A stretch of DNA of 62,000 bases from Adiantum capillus-veneris (taxonomy: Eukaryota; Streptophyta; Polypodiopsida; Polypodiales; Pteridaceae): positions 152,915,293-152,977,292 of the forward strand of contig CM043958.1 of NCBI GenBank assembly GCA_014529385.2, written 5' to 3'. The position numbers were made by a program, and so were the translations under genes. This document shows positions 36,634-46,283 of this stretch, piece by piece. The notes under the pieces are model-generated. The model was not told the DNA's origin and made no database searches. It saw nothing but the letters and a program-made list of their open reading frames with translations. Each line of letters begins with the position of its first letter. The first letter of the stretch is position 1.

Positions 36634-37150
36634 AGATAATGAAGTGAGCTGACATTTTTGTGAGTTTGTTTACAGATCGTGCATGTCCAGACACTCACAG
36701 TAGATGCATATCCTTTGGTTGCACACAACATGATCATCAGATTATAGTTAGAAGCCATCAGTAGCATTTTTACAGTGCATAGACCTATTTTCCCTATTTT
36801 TGACAATTTCACTTATTATTTTTAAGTGACTTTTGTTGGGAACTAGGTAGGGGAAATTCAGTAGACACGTATAAGCAAACCTAGCGCTAGCACTTTCTGG
36901 CAAAAGAGGCAGCAGGAGCACGTGGGCTCAACAAACACCTTCTCAGCAAAACCCCTCAAGACCAACCCAGCGTTTTTGCCAAGCAGAGACCTAGCGTTTT
37001 CATCCACAATAGAAGCCAGTGTTTTTGCACTTGCAGATTCCTAGCGACAGTAGAACAACAGAGCAGCCTAGCGTTTTGCATCTCCAAGACAACCGGCGAC
37101 AGCAGAACAAGAAAAAGCCCTAGCGTTTTTGCAAGGAGACGATTTTCAGC
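36442..37150 (+). repeat. element G: 5' LTR, first piece
   Basis: This is the 5' part of the G LTR up to the F insertion. It contains the 115-bp duplication, a GTATAAG box near 36871 where the 3' LTR has TATATAAG, and CTAGCGTTTT repeats after the likely transcription start. Confidence 0.9.
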
Positions 37151-38627
37151 TGAAACCGGCCTGTTCAATCCAAAAAGGGCGGTAGACTTTACTTTAAACC
37201 TTGATTTAGCTTTCACCCATTATTAGTCGTCTATTTTACCTGTACTTTCAAGACACAACAGAGGGGAGAGGGATACAGGCTGCTAGATTGCACCTGTATG
37301 AGTAGACAGACACCAGATTGGCCCCTAACTTAGGCGCCCCTTTCGGTATTTCTTTATTGTTCAAAAGAGGGAATAAACGCTGTGGTTCCTACAAGCTGCC
37401 CCGCACAAACTCGGCTGAATTTCCACTGTTCCAGCCCGATTTCGGCAGCATAACTGTACTAGAACCCTTCACGGTCAGTATTCCCACGCATTGACCGACT
37501 TTCCCGACGCATACGGGCACTTTGCAAAACCTGGCGAGAATCTGCAGCACGCTGAATTCTCTGTTTTCAGCCCTGAAAATGCTCCAGATCGCCTGTACAG
37601 CGGTCCCCTTGCGTCCCCGAACCTCCTGGGGGTATTAGGGTCCGTTTAGGGCCAAAACCCTAAACCTGCAAAAATACACAGCAGGCTGTAATTCACTGTT
37701 TCGGGCTCCGTTCCGCGTGCCGGTCGCATCCCTAGCAAGTCCTCGAGCTCCCGCACCTGTAGGGCTACTTGCCCTTTGAATCGGACGAGATTTCTGGCGT
37801 GAAACCTCTCCGAATTCACCTGTACCTGCGGGGGGATTAGCCGCTAGCTAATCCAGTACCTGTGCAAGAGGCTCTTGCCTCGGCAATCGCGCATGAACCC
37901 ACACAATTGTACATTGGTCAAATGAAGAGCCCACTAGAGGGGCATAACATACTGCCAAAGGGGAGAGAGAGGGCAGTGCGTAGCGTGCAGGGCATCACTC
38001 CTGGCACCGCACTGTGCATAAGAGGGAAAGCAAGCACTCCATAGCTCTTAACCTGTGACAGAGACTTGGAAAATGAGCCTCCCAGCTATAAATCACGTTT
38101 TTGCCTTCTCTATAAGTAGTAAACTGGCCTCAGAGTGCCAAGTGTCACTCATTTGTGCATTTTCCCGCTTTAGACCCTCGGGTCTAAAAATATCTCACCT
38201 GCAGCCTCTGTTGACTTGGCCACAGAGTAACAAAATGATCCCCATGTCAAACTGCACGTAATGACGCGAAGACATTTTCAGGTCCCAAAATAGCAGTTCC
38301 CTAAATTTTAGGAGATGCTGCCATTATATCTTTCTAGGTCATCCGACCCTCTTTGTACACTGTGGCCACATCCAAAACTGAAATGTAGCCTCTGTAGCAA
38401 AGGATTCCACTTTGGCTAGTCAATGACCCCACTTGGCTAACCATAGTCCTTGTCCAACCTTAGTGCTCTCTTGCCCTCAGGCCTGGACTCCCTCTGGACA
38501 GTTCCACACTAGCTATGCAATGCAGGGCAGTTAGATTTCCCGAGGGGTGTTTCCAAAAAGTGAAAGTAAATAGATAATAAGAAAGAAATCAACAAAAAGG
38601 ATAGATAGTAGTCACACGCTGGTGACA
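37151..38627 (-). repeat. element F: 3' LTR, 1,477 bp
   Basis: On the minus strand it runs from TGTCACCAGC to GGCCGGTTTCA. Near its 3' part it has AATAAAGAAATACCGAAAGG, a polyadenylation-type signal in a block shared with the LTRs of I and J (and diverged in L). Small plus-strand frames in it are repeated in the other LTR only because the LTRs are the same. Confidence 0.97.
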
Positions 38628-38639
38628 TACCCCCCTCCT
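38628..38639 (-). promoter_or_regulatory. element F: polypurine tract
   Basis: On the minus strand AGGAGGGGGGTA abuts the 3' LTR. The same tract stands beside the J LTR. Confidence 0.9.
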
Positions 38640-39200
38640 GAAATCTCAAACGTCCTCGTTTGCATCTATGTCGTACATGCTTACTGTCAACACTGATGTA
38701 TTCAACACCTGTCGACACATATACGACACATACATGCTCATTGTCAACCCTGGTGTATTCAACACCTCGTCGACTCATGTATTGCCTGCGTGTGAACCCT
38801 GTCCCAATGACATAGTGGTAGCTTCGCACTCTGCCATTGCTTTGAGTCACTAACTTTCCAATGACAAAATGGTAGCTGCACATTTTGCCACTGTCTTATA
38901 GTACACGTTGGATCCTGTAACACTTTCGAGCATACCCAAACCGATAGTTTAAGAATGCAGTTACACATGTACTCTTCAATAGAAGCAATCACTGTATCCT
39001 TGACAAACTGACAAGAAATACTCACTTCTATAGCACTAACCAAACTTTTGGACATTCCATAAGAGCAATTGTCAAACTGACAATCTGTACAGCTCTAACA
39101 TTCATGTAACAGGTATTTCATTTGAGCTCACTTTAAATACCATGTACATCATTTGTTTCAGAAGCCATTGTCACACTGACAATCCATGTAGCTTTGAAAC

Positions 39201-42200
39201 TCAAGGGGTCAAGGTAGGTTGCAAATCGAAGGCTTCCAGGTAAAGTGATAACACAGTTGGTGACTCTGCAAGTTCACCTTCTTCCATCCACTTAGCATCC
39301 ATTGGTGGATAGTTTCTGAACTTTACCAAGTAACGCCTAGCAACCTTGCCTTTCACTTTCCTTTCTTTGTGTGCCAAAATCTGTTCAGGGACCAAGATTT
39401 CGTCAAGTTCCTCGACTTCCGGCTGATCTTCAGCTGGTATATCTTCTGGCACATCACCCACATAGGGTCTGAGAAGACTCACATGAAACGCATTGTGAAT
39501 CTTCCAACTGTCAGGCAATTTCAGCCTATATGCAACATCACTGATTATGTCGCACACTTGAAAAGGCCCATAGTAACGCATGCTGAGCTTTGGAAACACT
39601 CTTTCCTTGCCCTTCATCTTCTTTAACCTTGCCTTTTCAAAGCGTAAAAGCACCCAATCACCAAGTGAATATACCACTTCACGACGGTGACGATCAGCTA
39701 CTTTCTTTTGCTTTGCCTGAGTCCTTTCTAAGGCCACTTTGACCTTCTTGTACATTTCATCCATGTCCTGAACATACTTATCTGCTTCAAATATCTTGTC
39801 CTTTGTATGCAGTATGGGAGGAACTTTCTTGCCACCTTCAACTATCTCAAAAGGTGCCTTGCCAGTTGATGAATGCACTGTATTATTGTATGCATACTCC
39901 ACCAATGGCAAATACTGCTCCCACTTTCCTTTATGCTCTGACACATAGCACTTCAGCAGATCTAGGACAGTAGAATTTGCCTCTTCTGACTGCCCATCTG
40001 TTTGAGGATGAAATGACGAAGAGAATTTGAGCGTGGTACCCATATTCTCAAACAAGCCTTTCCAGAACAAACTAGTCATGCGTGGATCACGGTCGCTAAC
40101 AATCGACTGTGGCATGCCATGATACTTGAAAATATTGCTCATAAACAAGCGTGCCATCTGATCTGGCTTTATCTTCTTCCTGACAGGAATAAAATGAGCC
40201 TGTTTGCTGAATCTGCAAATAATGGTCCAAATACCATCATTTCCTGTCTGCGTTCTTGGAAGATCAAAGATAAAATCCATAGCAATACTTTCCCATGGTT
40301 TATCTGGAATAGGTAGTGGTTGCAATAACCCTGGTGCCTTTTGCCTGTCAAACTTGACCTTTTGGCATATTAGGCATTCTCGCACAAAGGCATCCACATC
40401 CCTTCTCAATGTAGGCCAATAGAAGAATGTCTCAACCGCTTTAACTGTAGCATCAATACCACGATGCCCTGCATACGGTGGGACATGACTCTCTTCCATA
40501 ACTTTGCGTCGCAATGGCTTTGTGACACACAATCTGCCATGCATCATCATGAACCCGTCTTTAAGAAGATAGTGTTCATGACGTTGTCCATCCATTAGTT
40601 GCTCGAAGACCCTTGCAAAATCTTCATCATTTGCATACTGTTCTCTCATACCATCAAGTTCATGATGATAAGGAATCGACACAGCTGAAATTTGTGGCTT
40701 CCTTGACAAGGCATCAGCCACAACGTTCTTCTTGCCTTCCACATGCACAATCTGAAAATGGAACATGGACAAGATATTTGCCCATCGCATATGCTTTTCA
40801 GATAACTTTGTCTGTGTCAAGAAGTATCGCAAGGTCTGATGGTCCGTTTGGACAACGAAATCTGCACCTAGCAGGTAGTGTTTCCAACTTAAGAGCGCAT
40901 GAATCACAGCCAGTAATTCTTTCTCATAGACCTGCATGGTCATCTCTGGCCCTTGCAAAATTCTGCTCTCATAGGCTACTACCCTGCCATCTTGCATTAG
41001 CACTGCACCAATGCTACTACCGCAGGCATCACACTGGACCACAAATGACTTCCTAAGATCTGGCAACACAATGACTGGATCCGAAGTCATCTTTTCCTTT
41101 AAGAGATTAAAAGCTGAAATCTCTTTTTGTGTCCATCTAAAGGTGACTGCCTTCTTTTGAAGAGCATGTAAAGGTGAAGCAATCTCAGCGAAATTTCGGA
41201 TAAACCTTCTGTAATAGGAGCATAGTCCCAAAAAGCTTCGGACATCATGCACCGTCTTCAAATTTGGCCATGACTTGATCGCTTCAACTTTTGCAGGATC
41301 CATTCTGACACCATCCTTTGAGACAATGTGTCCCAGAAAGTGAATCTCTTCCAGAAAAAACTCACTTTTCTTTGCATTGATGAGCAACCTATGACTGCGT
41401 AGCTCTTTGAACACAATGGCCAAGTGATGCCTATGCTCCTCTTCATTCTTTGAGTAGACTATCATGTCATCAAAGAATGTACCAACAAACTGCTGGTGTG
41501 GACGGAAAATTCTGTCCATCATCCTATTGAACGTAGCAGGAGCATTTGTGAGACCAAAGGGCATCACTAAAAATTCGTAAAGGCCAAACGTTGTTCTAAA
41601 AGCAGTCTTGTGCACATCCTCTGATCTAATGCGGATCTGATGATACCCACTCTTTAGATCTATCCTGCTAAACATAGCTGCTCCTTCTAATTTGTCCATA
41701 ATATCATCAATTCTAGGTATAGGAAACCTATTCTTGATGGTATTCTTGTTCAGTGCACGGTAGTCGATGCACATACGCCATGAGCCATCCTTTTTCTGCA
41801 CCAACAACACTGGAGAACAGAATGGAGATGAACTGGGCTGAATCAGCCCTTTTTCTAACAGCTCCTGTACTTGGCCCATTATCTCTTTCTGCTGAGCCGC
41901 ACTAACCCTGTACGGAGGCTTGTTTGGTGGGCTACTGCCTGGCACCAAATCTATCGCATGGTCCTCGGGTCTCTCTGGCGGTAATTGAGACGGTAATGAA
42001 TCGGAAAAACAGTCACTATACTGTTGTAAAAACATTGACCTTTCTTTATCTAGCACAGATAAATTTGATTCATCACAATCTGACACTTCACGTGCAAAAA
42101 CCAAGTACGCAGAAAGATGCTTTTTCATTACAGAAGTAATAGCAGAAGCTGATACAGTAGGAATAGACTCCCCTTTAAGCTTTACATCCAGAATATGAGT

Positions 42201-44264
42201 CTTTCCCCTGCTCTGTACAGTGATCTTTTTGTTGTAGGCATCCATGATTCCCTGTACACGAAACAACCAAGGAATACCTAACAACACATCACATCCGTCC
42301 AGTGGCATGATGTAAAATTCTTCAGCATCTACATAGGACTGGATATGTAGACGCAACTTTCCAATGATGGGTGTCACAGCCTCTGTATGGCCAGGACATG
42401 CCAAACCTGCCTCTGCTGTATACCCCATCTCTTCAGGTCTGATTCCCAACTTTGAAGCCAATTCTGGGGAAATAAAGTTGGCTTTGGCACCTGGATCAAA
42501 GAAGATAAGCACTGTTTGATCCCTGACCTTTCCCCATGCTCTGCAAAGCTCACTTGCATCCGAATTTGGCTTATCGCCCACCATATCTGGCACTAGACCA
42601 GCCATGGGCTTCTTTCCTTTCTTGTCTTCCTTGTCTTCAGAATCAGCTGGCCTTTTCTTTGTAGGACAGTTGTAAGCAATGTGGCCAGGCTGCTCACATA
42701 TAAAGCATTTGTTCTCTGTCCTCAGGACCTTCTTTTGCTCTTCTGACTTGCGAGGAAAACGTCTTTTCCATTTCTTTGCTGGTCCTTTTTCTGATTCAGC
42801 CGTAGCTTTGTCTTTCCCTGCGTTGGCTGACTCCTGAGTCCCTTTAGGAGCCTCATTGGGAACGTGCTTCTTGGCTGAATTTTTCTTGCCTGATCCTACC
42901 TTGACGCCAGTGTTAAATTCACAATCTTCTCCCTTGAGCAAACCATTGCCAGTGTTTGCTACCTCGATGAGCTGCGTCAAAGTAGTGACTTTGGTCTTTG
43001 TGCAGTATTTTCTCAATCCTTTGGGTAGGCCACAACAGTATTTTTCAATCTGTTCTGTCAATGGCACAAACCTATAGGAAGTTACTGGAAGTAGAGCTTT
43101 CCAAAACTTCCGATTGTAATCATCCAGATTTCTGCAAGTGGCAGCATTTAGCTGGTGCCATTCTGTCATGACATCTGCTTCGAAATCATCAGATAACCAT
43201 GCTGCTGCAAAAATCTGCTTGAAGTAAATCCATGTGGACGGAGCTTGCCCTTGAAGCAATAAAGTTGTCCACCATTGTCCCGCATTCCCTGTCAAGAAAG
43301 TGGCTGCCTTGCGGACCTTTGAAGCCTCTGTAAAGTTTCCCCCTGCATAGGCCTTATCAAACTGCTGGAGGAATGAAAGAGCCTTCTTCCTGTCATCAAA
43401 CCCTGTAAAGGTCGTGAATGACACACCTTTGCCACCTTCTTTGTACGGAGTTGGCCTCTCCAGCGGCGTTAAATTGTCATATGGAAGTGACTGAAACATG
43501 GGAACACTATTAAGGTTCATCTGTGTTCCTTGGCCGCTATTAACTTGACCTGGAAATGCCATATTTGGCTGCTGATTTGTAATTCCAGCCATACCAAAAT
43601 TTGCGTGTGGCATCCCGAATTGTCCCTGAGTGCTTTGAAACCCTGGTTGCATACCCATGACACTGTACATGGGGTTAGGCATCATCGTTTGAGCACCCCC
43701 AAACACTGTTCCTGGCGTATAAAACTGATTTCCAGGTGCATGACCAGCCATGCTCTGAAATACCGATCCACCTCCAAAATAGCCAGGGTGTACTGAAGGT
43801 GGTGGGAAGACCTGTTGCATAGCCTGTAAGTTGCTTCCCTGCCCATTAGAACCAGCTATAGGCTGTTGAAAGGTGGCGGGCTGAACTGGTACAGCTTGAA
43901 AAACTGGCATCTCAGCCACCTGTTCTTGCACCTTAGGCATACGTTGTGGAGACTGCATGTTCTCCGTCAAGTGTACAGGTGTTTCCATTGACTGTGCAGT
44001 ATGAATCACCTGTGTTCGAGCCTTAACAGGCTTTTGAATATGATCCAGTGACCCAACTTGCTGAGACGGAACAGGAGGTTGCAGAAAGGCTAAAAACCTT
44101 GGGTTCTGCATTACTTGTGTGAACATAGCCACAGCAGTAGCCAACTGGGTCCTGAATATATCATCATCAGTCTGTGGTGGTCTTGAGGACTCACCCACTT
44201 CATGTGTCTGTTGACCCTGTGAAGAGGAAACCTCTTCAGTCACATCATCTGGTCTGTCAGCCAT
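39201..44264 (-). CDS. element F: gag-pol polyprotein, about 1,687 aa
   Basis: The first ATG is at 44264 (MADRPDDVTEEVSSSQ); the frame is open 15 codons further upstream without an ATG. Numbered on the 1,702-codon open frame, a Gln/Pro/Met-rich N-terminus (to about 280) is followed by a gag core (about 285-455) and a zinc knuckle CX2CX4HX4C (Cys535-Cys548). Next is an aspartic protease with the unusual motif FFDPGA (Asp605). RT (about 820-1000) has [12 protein letters not shown] and catalytic FFDD (947-948). RNase H starts near QCDACGSS (1092). Integrase has an HHCC finger (1275, 1282, 1312, 1315) and DD35E (1345, 1406, 1442). The C-terminus has the IHNAFHVSLLRPY fold and a chromodomain-like tail (about 1638-1680). 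Together these make the particle, copy the RNA to cDNA and insert it. No stop or shift interrupts it. Confidence 0.97.
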   Translation of the reverse strand: MADRPDDVTEEVSSSQGQQTHEVGESSRPPQTDDDIFRTQLATAVAMFTQVMQNPRFLAFLQPPVPSQQVGSLDHIQKPVKARTQVIHTAQSMETPVHLTENMQSPQRMPKVQEQVAEMPVFQAVPVQPATFQQPIAGSNGQGSNLQAMQQVFPPPSVHPGYFGGGSVFQSMAGHAPGNQFYTPGTVFGGAQTMMPNPMYSVMGMQPGFQSTQGQFGMPHANFGMAGITNQQPNMAFPGQVNSGQGTQMNLNSVPMFQSLPYDNLTPLERPTPYKEGGKGVSFTTFTGFDDRKKALSFLQQFDKAYAGGNFTEASKVRKAATFLTGNAGQWWTTLLLQGQAPSTWIYFKQIFAAAWLSDDFEADVMTEWHQLNAATCRNLDDYNRKFWKALLPVTSYRFVPLTEQIEKYCCGLPKGLRKYCTKTKVTTLTQLIEVANTGNGLLKGEDCEFNTGVKVGSGKKNSAKKHVPNEAPKGTQESANAGKDKATAESEKGPAKKWKRRFPRKSEEQKKVLRTENKCFICEQPGHIAYNCPTKKRPADSEDKEDKKGKKPMAGLVPDMVGDKPNSDASELCRAWGKVRDQTVLIFFDPGAKANFISPELASKLGIRPEEMGYTAEAGLACPGHTEAVTPIIGKLRLHIQSYVDAEEFYIMPLDGCDVLLGIPWLFRVQGIMDAYNKKITVQSRGKTHILDVKLKGESIPTVSASAITSVMKKHLSAYLVFAREVSDCDESNLSVLDKERSMFLQQYSDCFSDSLPSQLPPERPEDHAIDLVPGSSPPNKPPYRVSAAQQKEIMGQVQELLEKGLIQPSSSPFCSPVLLVQKKDGSWRMCIDYRALNKNTIKNRFPIPRIDDIMDKLEGAAMFSRIDLKSGYHQIRIRSEDVHKTAFRTTFGLYEFLVMPFGLTNAPATFNRMMDRIFRPHQQFVGTFFDDMIVYSKNEEEHRHHLAIVFKELRSHRLLINAKKSEFFLEEIHFLGHIVSKDGVRMDPAKVEAIKSWPNLKTVHDVRSFLGLCSYYRRFIRNFAEIASPLHALQKKAVTFRWTQKEISAFNLLKEKMTSDPVIVLPDLRKSFVVQCDACGSSIGAVLMQDGRVVAYESRILQGPEMTMQVYEKELLAVIHALLSWKHYLLGADFVVQTDHQTLRYFLTQTKLSEKHMRWANILSMFHFQIVHVEGKKNVVADALSRKPQISAVSIPYHHELDGMREQYANDEDFARVFEQLMDGQRHEHYLLKDGFMMMHGRLCVTKPLRRKVMEESHVPPYAGHRGIDATVKAVETFFYWPTLRRDVDAFVRECLICQKVKFDRQKAPGLLQPLPIPDKPWESIAMDFIFDLPRTQTGNDGIWTIICRFSKQAHFIPVRKKIKPDQMARLFMSNIFKYHGMPQSIVSDRDPRMTSLFWKGLFENMGTTLKFSSSFHPQTDGQSEEANSTVLDLLKCYVSEHKGKWEQYLPLVEYAYNNTVHSSTGKAPFEIVEGGKKVPPILHTKDKIFEADKYVQDMDEMYKKVKVALERTQAKQKKVADRHRREVVYSLGDWVLLRFEKARLKKMKGKERVFPKLSMRYYGPFQVCDIISDVAYRLKLPDSWKIHNAFHVSLLRPYVGDVPEDIPAEDQPEVEELDEILVPEQILAHKERKVKGKVARRYLVKFRNYPPMDAKWMEEGELAESPTVLSLYLEAFDLQPTLTP

Positions 44265-44357
44265 AATTACAATTCCCTGTGTCTGGTCTATGATCCCCTG
44301 TGTCTTCAAGCCGAAAACTGCCCAAGGCTCACTTCTATGGGAAAAAGTGATTTAATC

Positions 44358-44372
44358 CCGTCGATGGAACCA
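44358..44372 (-). promoter_or_regulatory. element F: primer binding site of unusual sequence
   Basis: Directly after the 5' LTR the minus strand reads TGGTTCCATCGACGG. It starts with the TGG expected for pairing with a tRNA CCA end, but it does not match initiator Met tRNA, unlike G, H, C, A and the small element. I could not assign the primer tRNA. Confidence 0.7.
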
Positions 44373-45849
44373 TGAAACCGGCCTGTTCAATCCAAAAAGG
44401 GCGGTAGACTTTACTTTAAACCTTGATTTAGCTTTCACCCATTATTAGTCGTCTATTTTACCTGTACTTTCAAGACACAACAGAGGGGAGAGGGATACAG
44501 GCTGCTAGATTGCACCTGTATGAGTAGACAGACACCAGATTGGCCCCTAACTTAGGCGCCCCTTTCGGTATTTCTTTATTGTTCAAAAGAGGGAATAAAC
44601 GCTGTGGTTCCTACAAGCTGCCCCGCACAAACTCGGCTGAATTTCCACTGTTCCAGCCCGATTTCGGCAGCATAACTGTACTAGAACCCTTCACGGTCAG
44701 TATTCCCACGCATTGACCGACTTTCCCGACGCATACGGGCACTTTGCAAAACCTGGCGAGAATCTGCAGCACGCTGAATTCTCTGTTTTCAGCCCTGAAA
44801 ATGCTCCAGATCGCCTGTACAGCGGTCCCCTTGCGTCCCCGAACCTCCTGGGGGTATTAGGGTCCGTTTAGGGCCAAAACCCTAAACCTGCAAAAATACA
44901 CAGCAGGCTGTAATTCACTGTTTCGGGCTCCGTTCCGCGTGCCGGTCGCATCCCTAGCAAGTCCTCGAGCTCCCGCACCTGTAGGGCTACTTGCCCTTTG
45001 AATCGGACGAGATTTCTGGCGTGAAACCTCTCCGAATTCACCTGTACCTGCGGGGGGATTAGCCGCTAGCTAATCCAGTACCTGTGCAAGAGGCTCTTGC
45101 CTCGGCAATCGCGCATGAACCCACACAATTGTACATTGGTCAAATGAAGAGCCCACTAGAGGGGCATAACATACTGCCAAAGGGGAGAGAGAGGGCAGTG
45201 CGTAGCGTGCAGGGCATCACTCCTGGCACCGCACTGTGCATAAGAGGGAAAGCAAGCACTCCATAGCTCTTAACCTGTGACAGAGACTTGGAAAATGAGC
45301 CTCCCAGCTATAAATCACGTTTTTGCCTTCTCTATAAGTAGTAAACTGGCCTCAGAGTGCCAAGTGTCACTCATTTGTGCATTTTCCCGCTTTAGACCCT
45401 CGGGTCTAAAAATATCTCACCTGCAGCCTCTGTTGACTTGGCCACAGAGTAACAAAATGATCCCCATGTCAAACTGCACGTAATGACGCGAAGACATTTT
45501 CAGGTCCCAAAATAGCAGTTCCCTAAATTTTAGGAGATGCTGCCATTATATCTTTCTAGGTCATCCGACCCTCTTTGTACACTGTGGCCACATCCAAAAC
45601 TGAAATGTAGCCTCTGTAGCAAAGGATTCCACTTTGGCTAGTCAATGACCCCACTTGGCTAACCATAGTCCTTGTCCAACCTTAGTGCTCTCTTGCCCTC
45701 AGGCCTGGACTCCCTCTGGACAGTTCCACACTAGCTATGCAATGCAGGGCAGTTAGATTTCCCGAGGGGTGTTTCCAAAAAGTGAAAGTAAATAGATAAT
45801 AAGAAAGAAATCAACAAAAAGGATAGATAGTAGTCACACGCTGGTGACA
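44373..45849 (-). repeat. element F: 5' LTR, 1,477 bp
   Basis: It has the same length as the 3' LTR, and no differing base was noticed on reading. It should hold the promoter. I could not fix a TATA box with confidence. Confidence 0.97.
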
Positions 45850-45854
45850 TCAGC

Positions 45855-46283
45855 CCTAGCGTTTTTGCAGCAGCATGACACCTCAGTGTTTTTGCAGGTG
45901 TTCGCGACGAATCAGCCCATAGACCAGCGTTTTCAGTTTTTGACAGTTAGAACCCGCTGTAGAAGTCTCGAACCTCGTAGATCTCACCTTCCCGCAGCAG
46001 ATCCTCGATGCATGGTCAGATCCCGCGAAGTTTGCAGATTCAGCCCGGAAAATGCAGATTTCAACATCTGCATTTTCAGCACGTCGTCGTTGCATCGTCG
46101 TCATCGACATAGAGTCAGAATTAAAGATTTGTAGATTTCAGCCGTCTCGTCGTCGTCCTCATCGTCGTCAACATCGTCGGCAAGTCCAAGCATTGTAGAG
46201 ATTTGTGCAATCAATAGTAGACCGCTCTCGCCATAGAGAGTGGGCCTTCGGAGGAGGGTTTTGACAACGTTTTGGTGTCGTAT
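45855..46283 (+). repeat. element G: 5' LTR, second piece
   Basis: The G LTR continues here after F, up to the H insertion at GGTGTCGTAT. It contains about 130 bp (roughly 45860-46000) that the 3' LTR lacks, then blocks shared with 55490-55800 such as CCGCGAAGTTTGCAGATTC and ACCGCTCTCGCCATAGAGAG. Confidence 0.88.

Larger units (their letters stand above)
37151..45849 (-). mobile_element. intact Ty3 chromovirus F, 8,699 bp, TSD TCAGC
   Basis: F has two LTRs of exactly 1,477 bp (37151-38627, 44373-45849) in which I saw no difference. Perfect target duplications TCAGC stand at 37146-37150 and 45850-45854. On the minus strand the order is 5' LTR, PBS, a leader of about 100 bp, one open gag-pol frame, a polypurine tract (AGGAGGGGGGTA) and the 3' LTR. 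All enzyme motifs are present. It sits inside the 5' LTR of G, which shows it is younger than G. It is the one element here that could be autonomous and recently active. Confidence 0.98.

Noticed and set aside
37862-38261. Two plus-strand frames repeated identically at 45084-45483
   Set aside because: They are identical only because they lie in the two LTRs of F; they are antisense to the element and have no features.
45883-46134. Frames in the GTCGTCGTC-rich part of the G LTR
   Set aside because: They arise from simple GTC/ATC repeats and CTAGCGTTTT motifs, recur in each copy of the LTR and do not resemble proteins.
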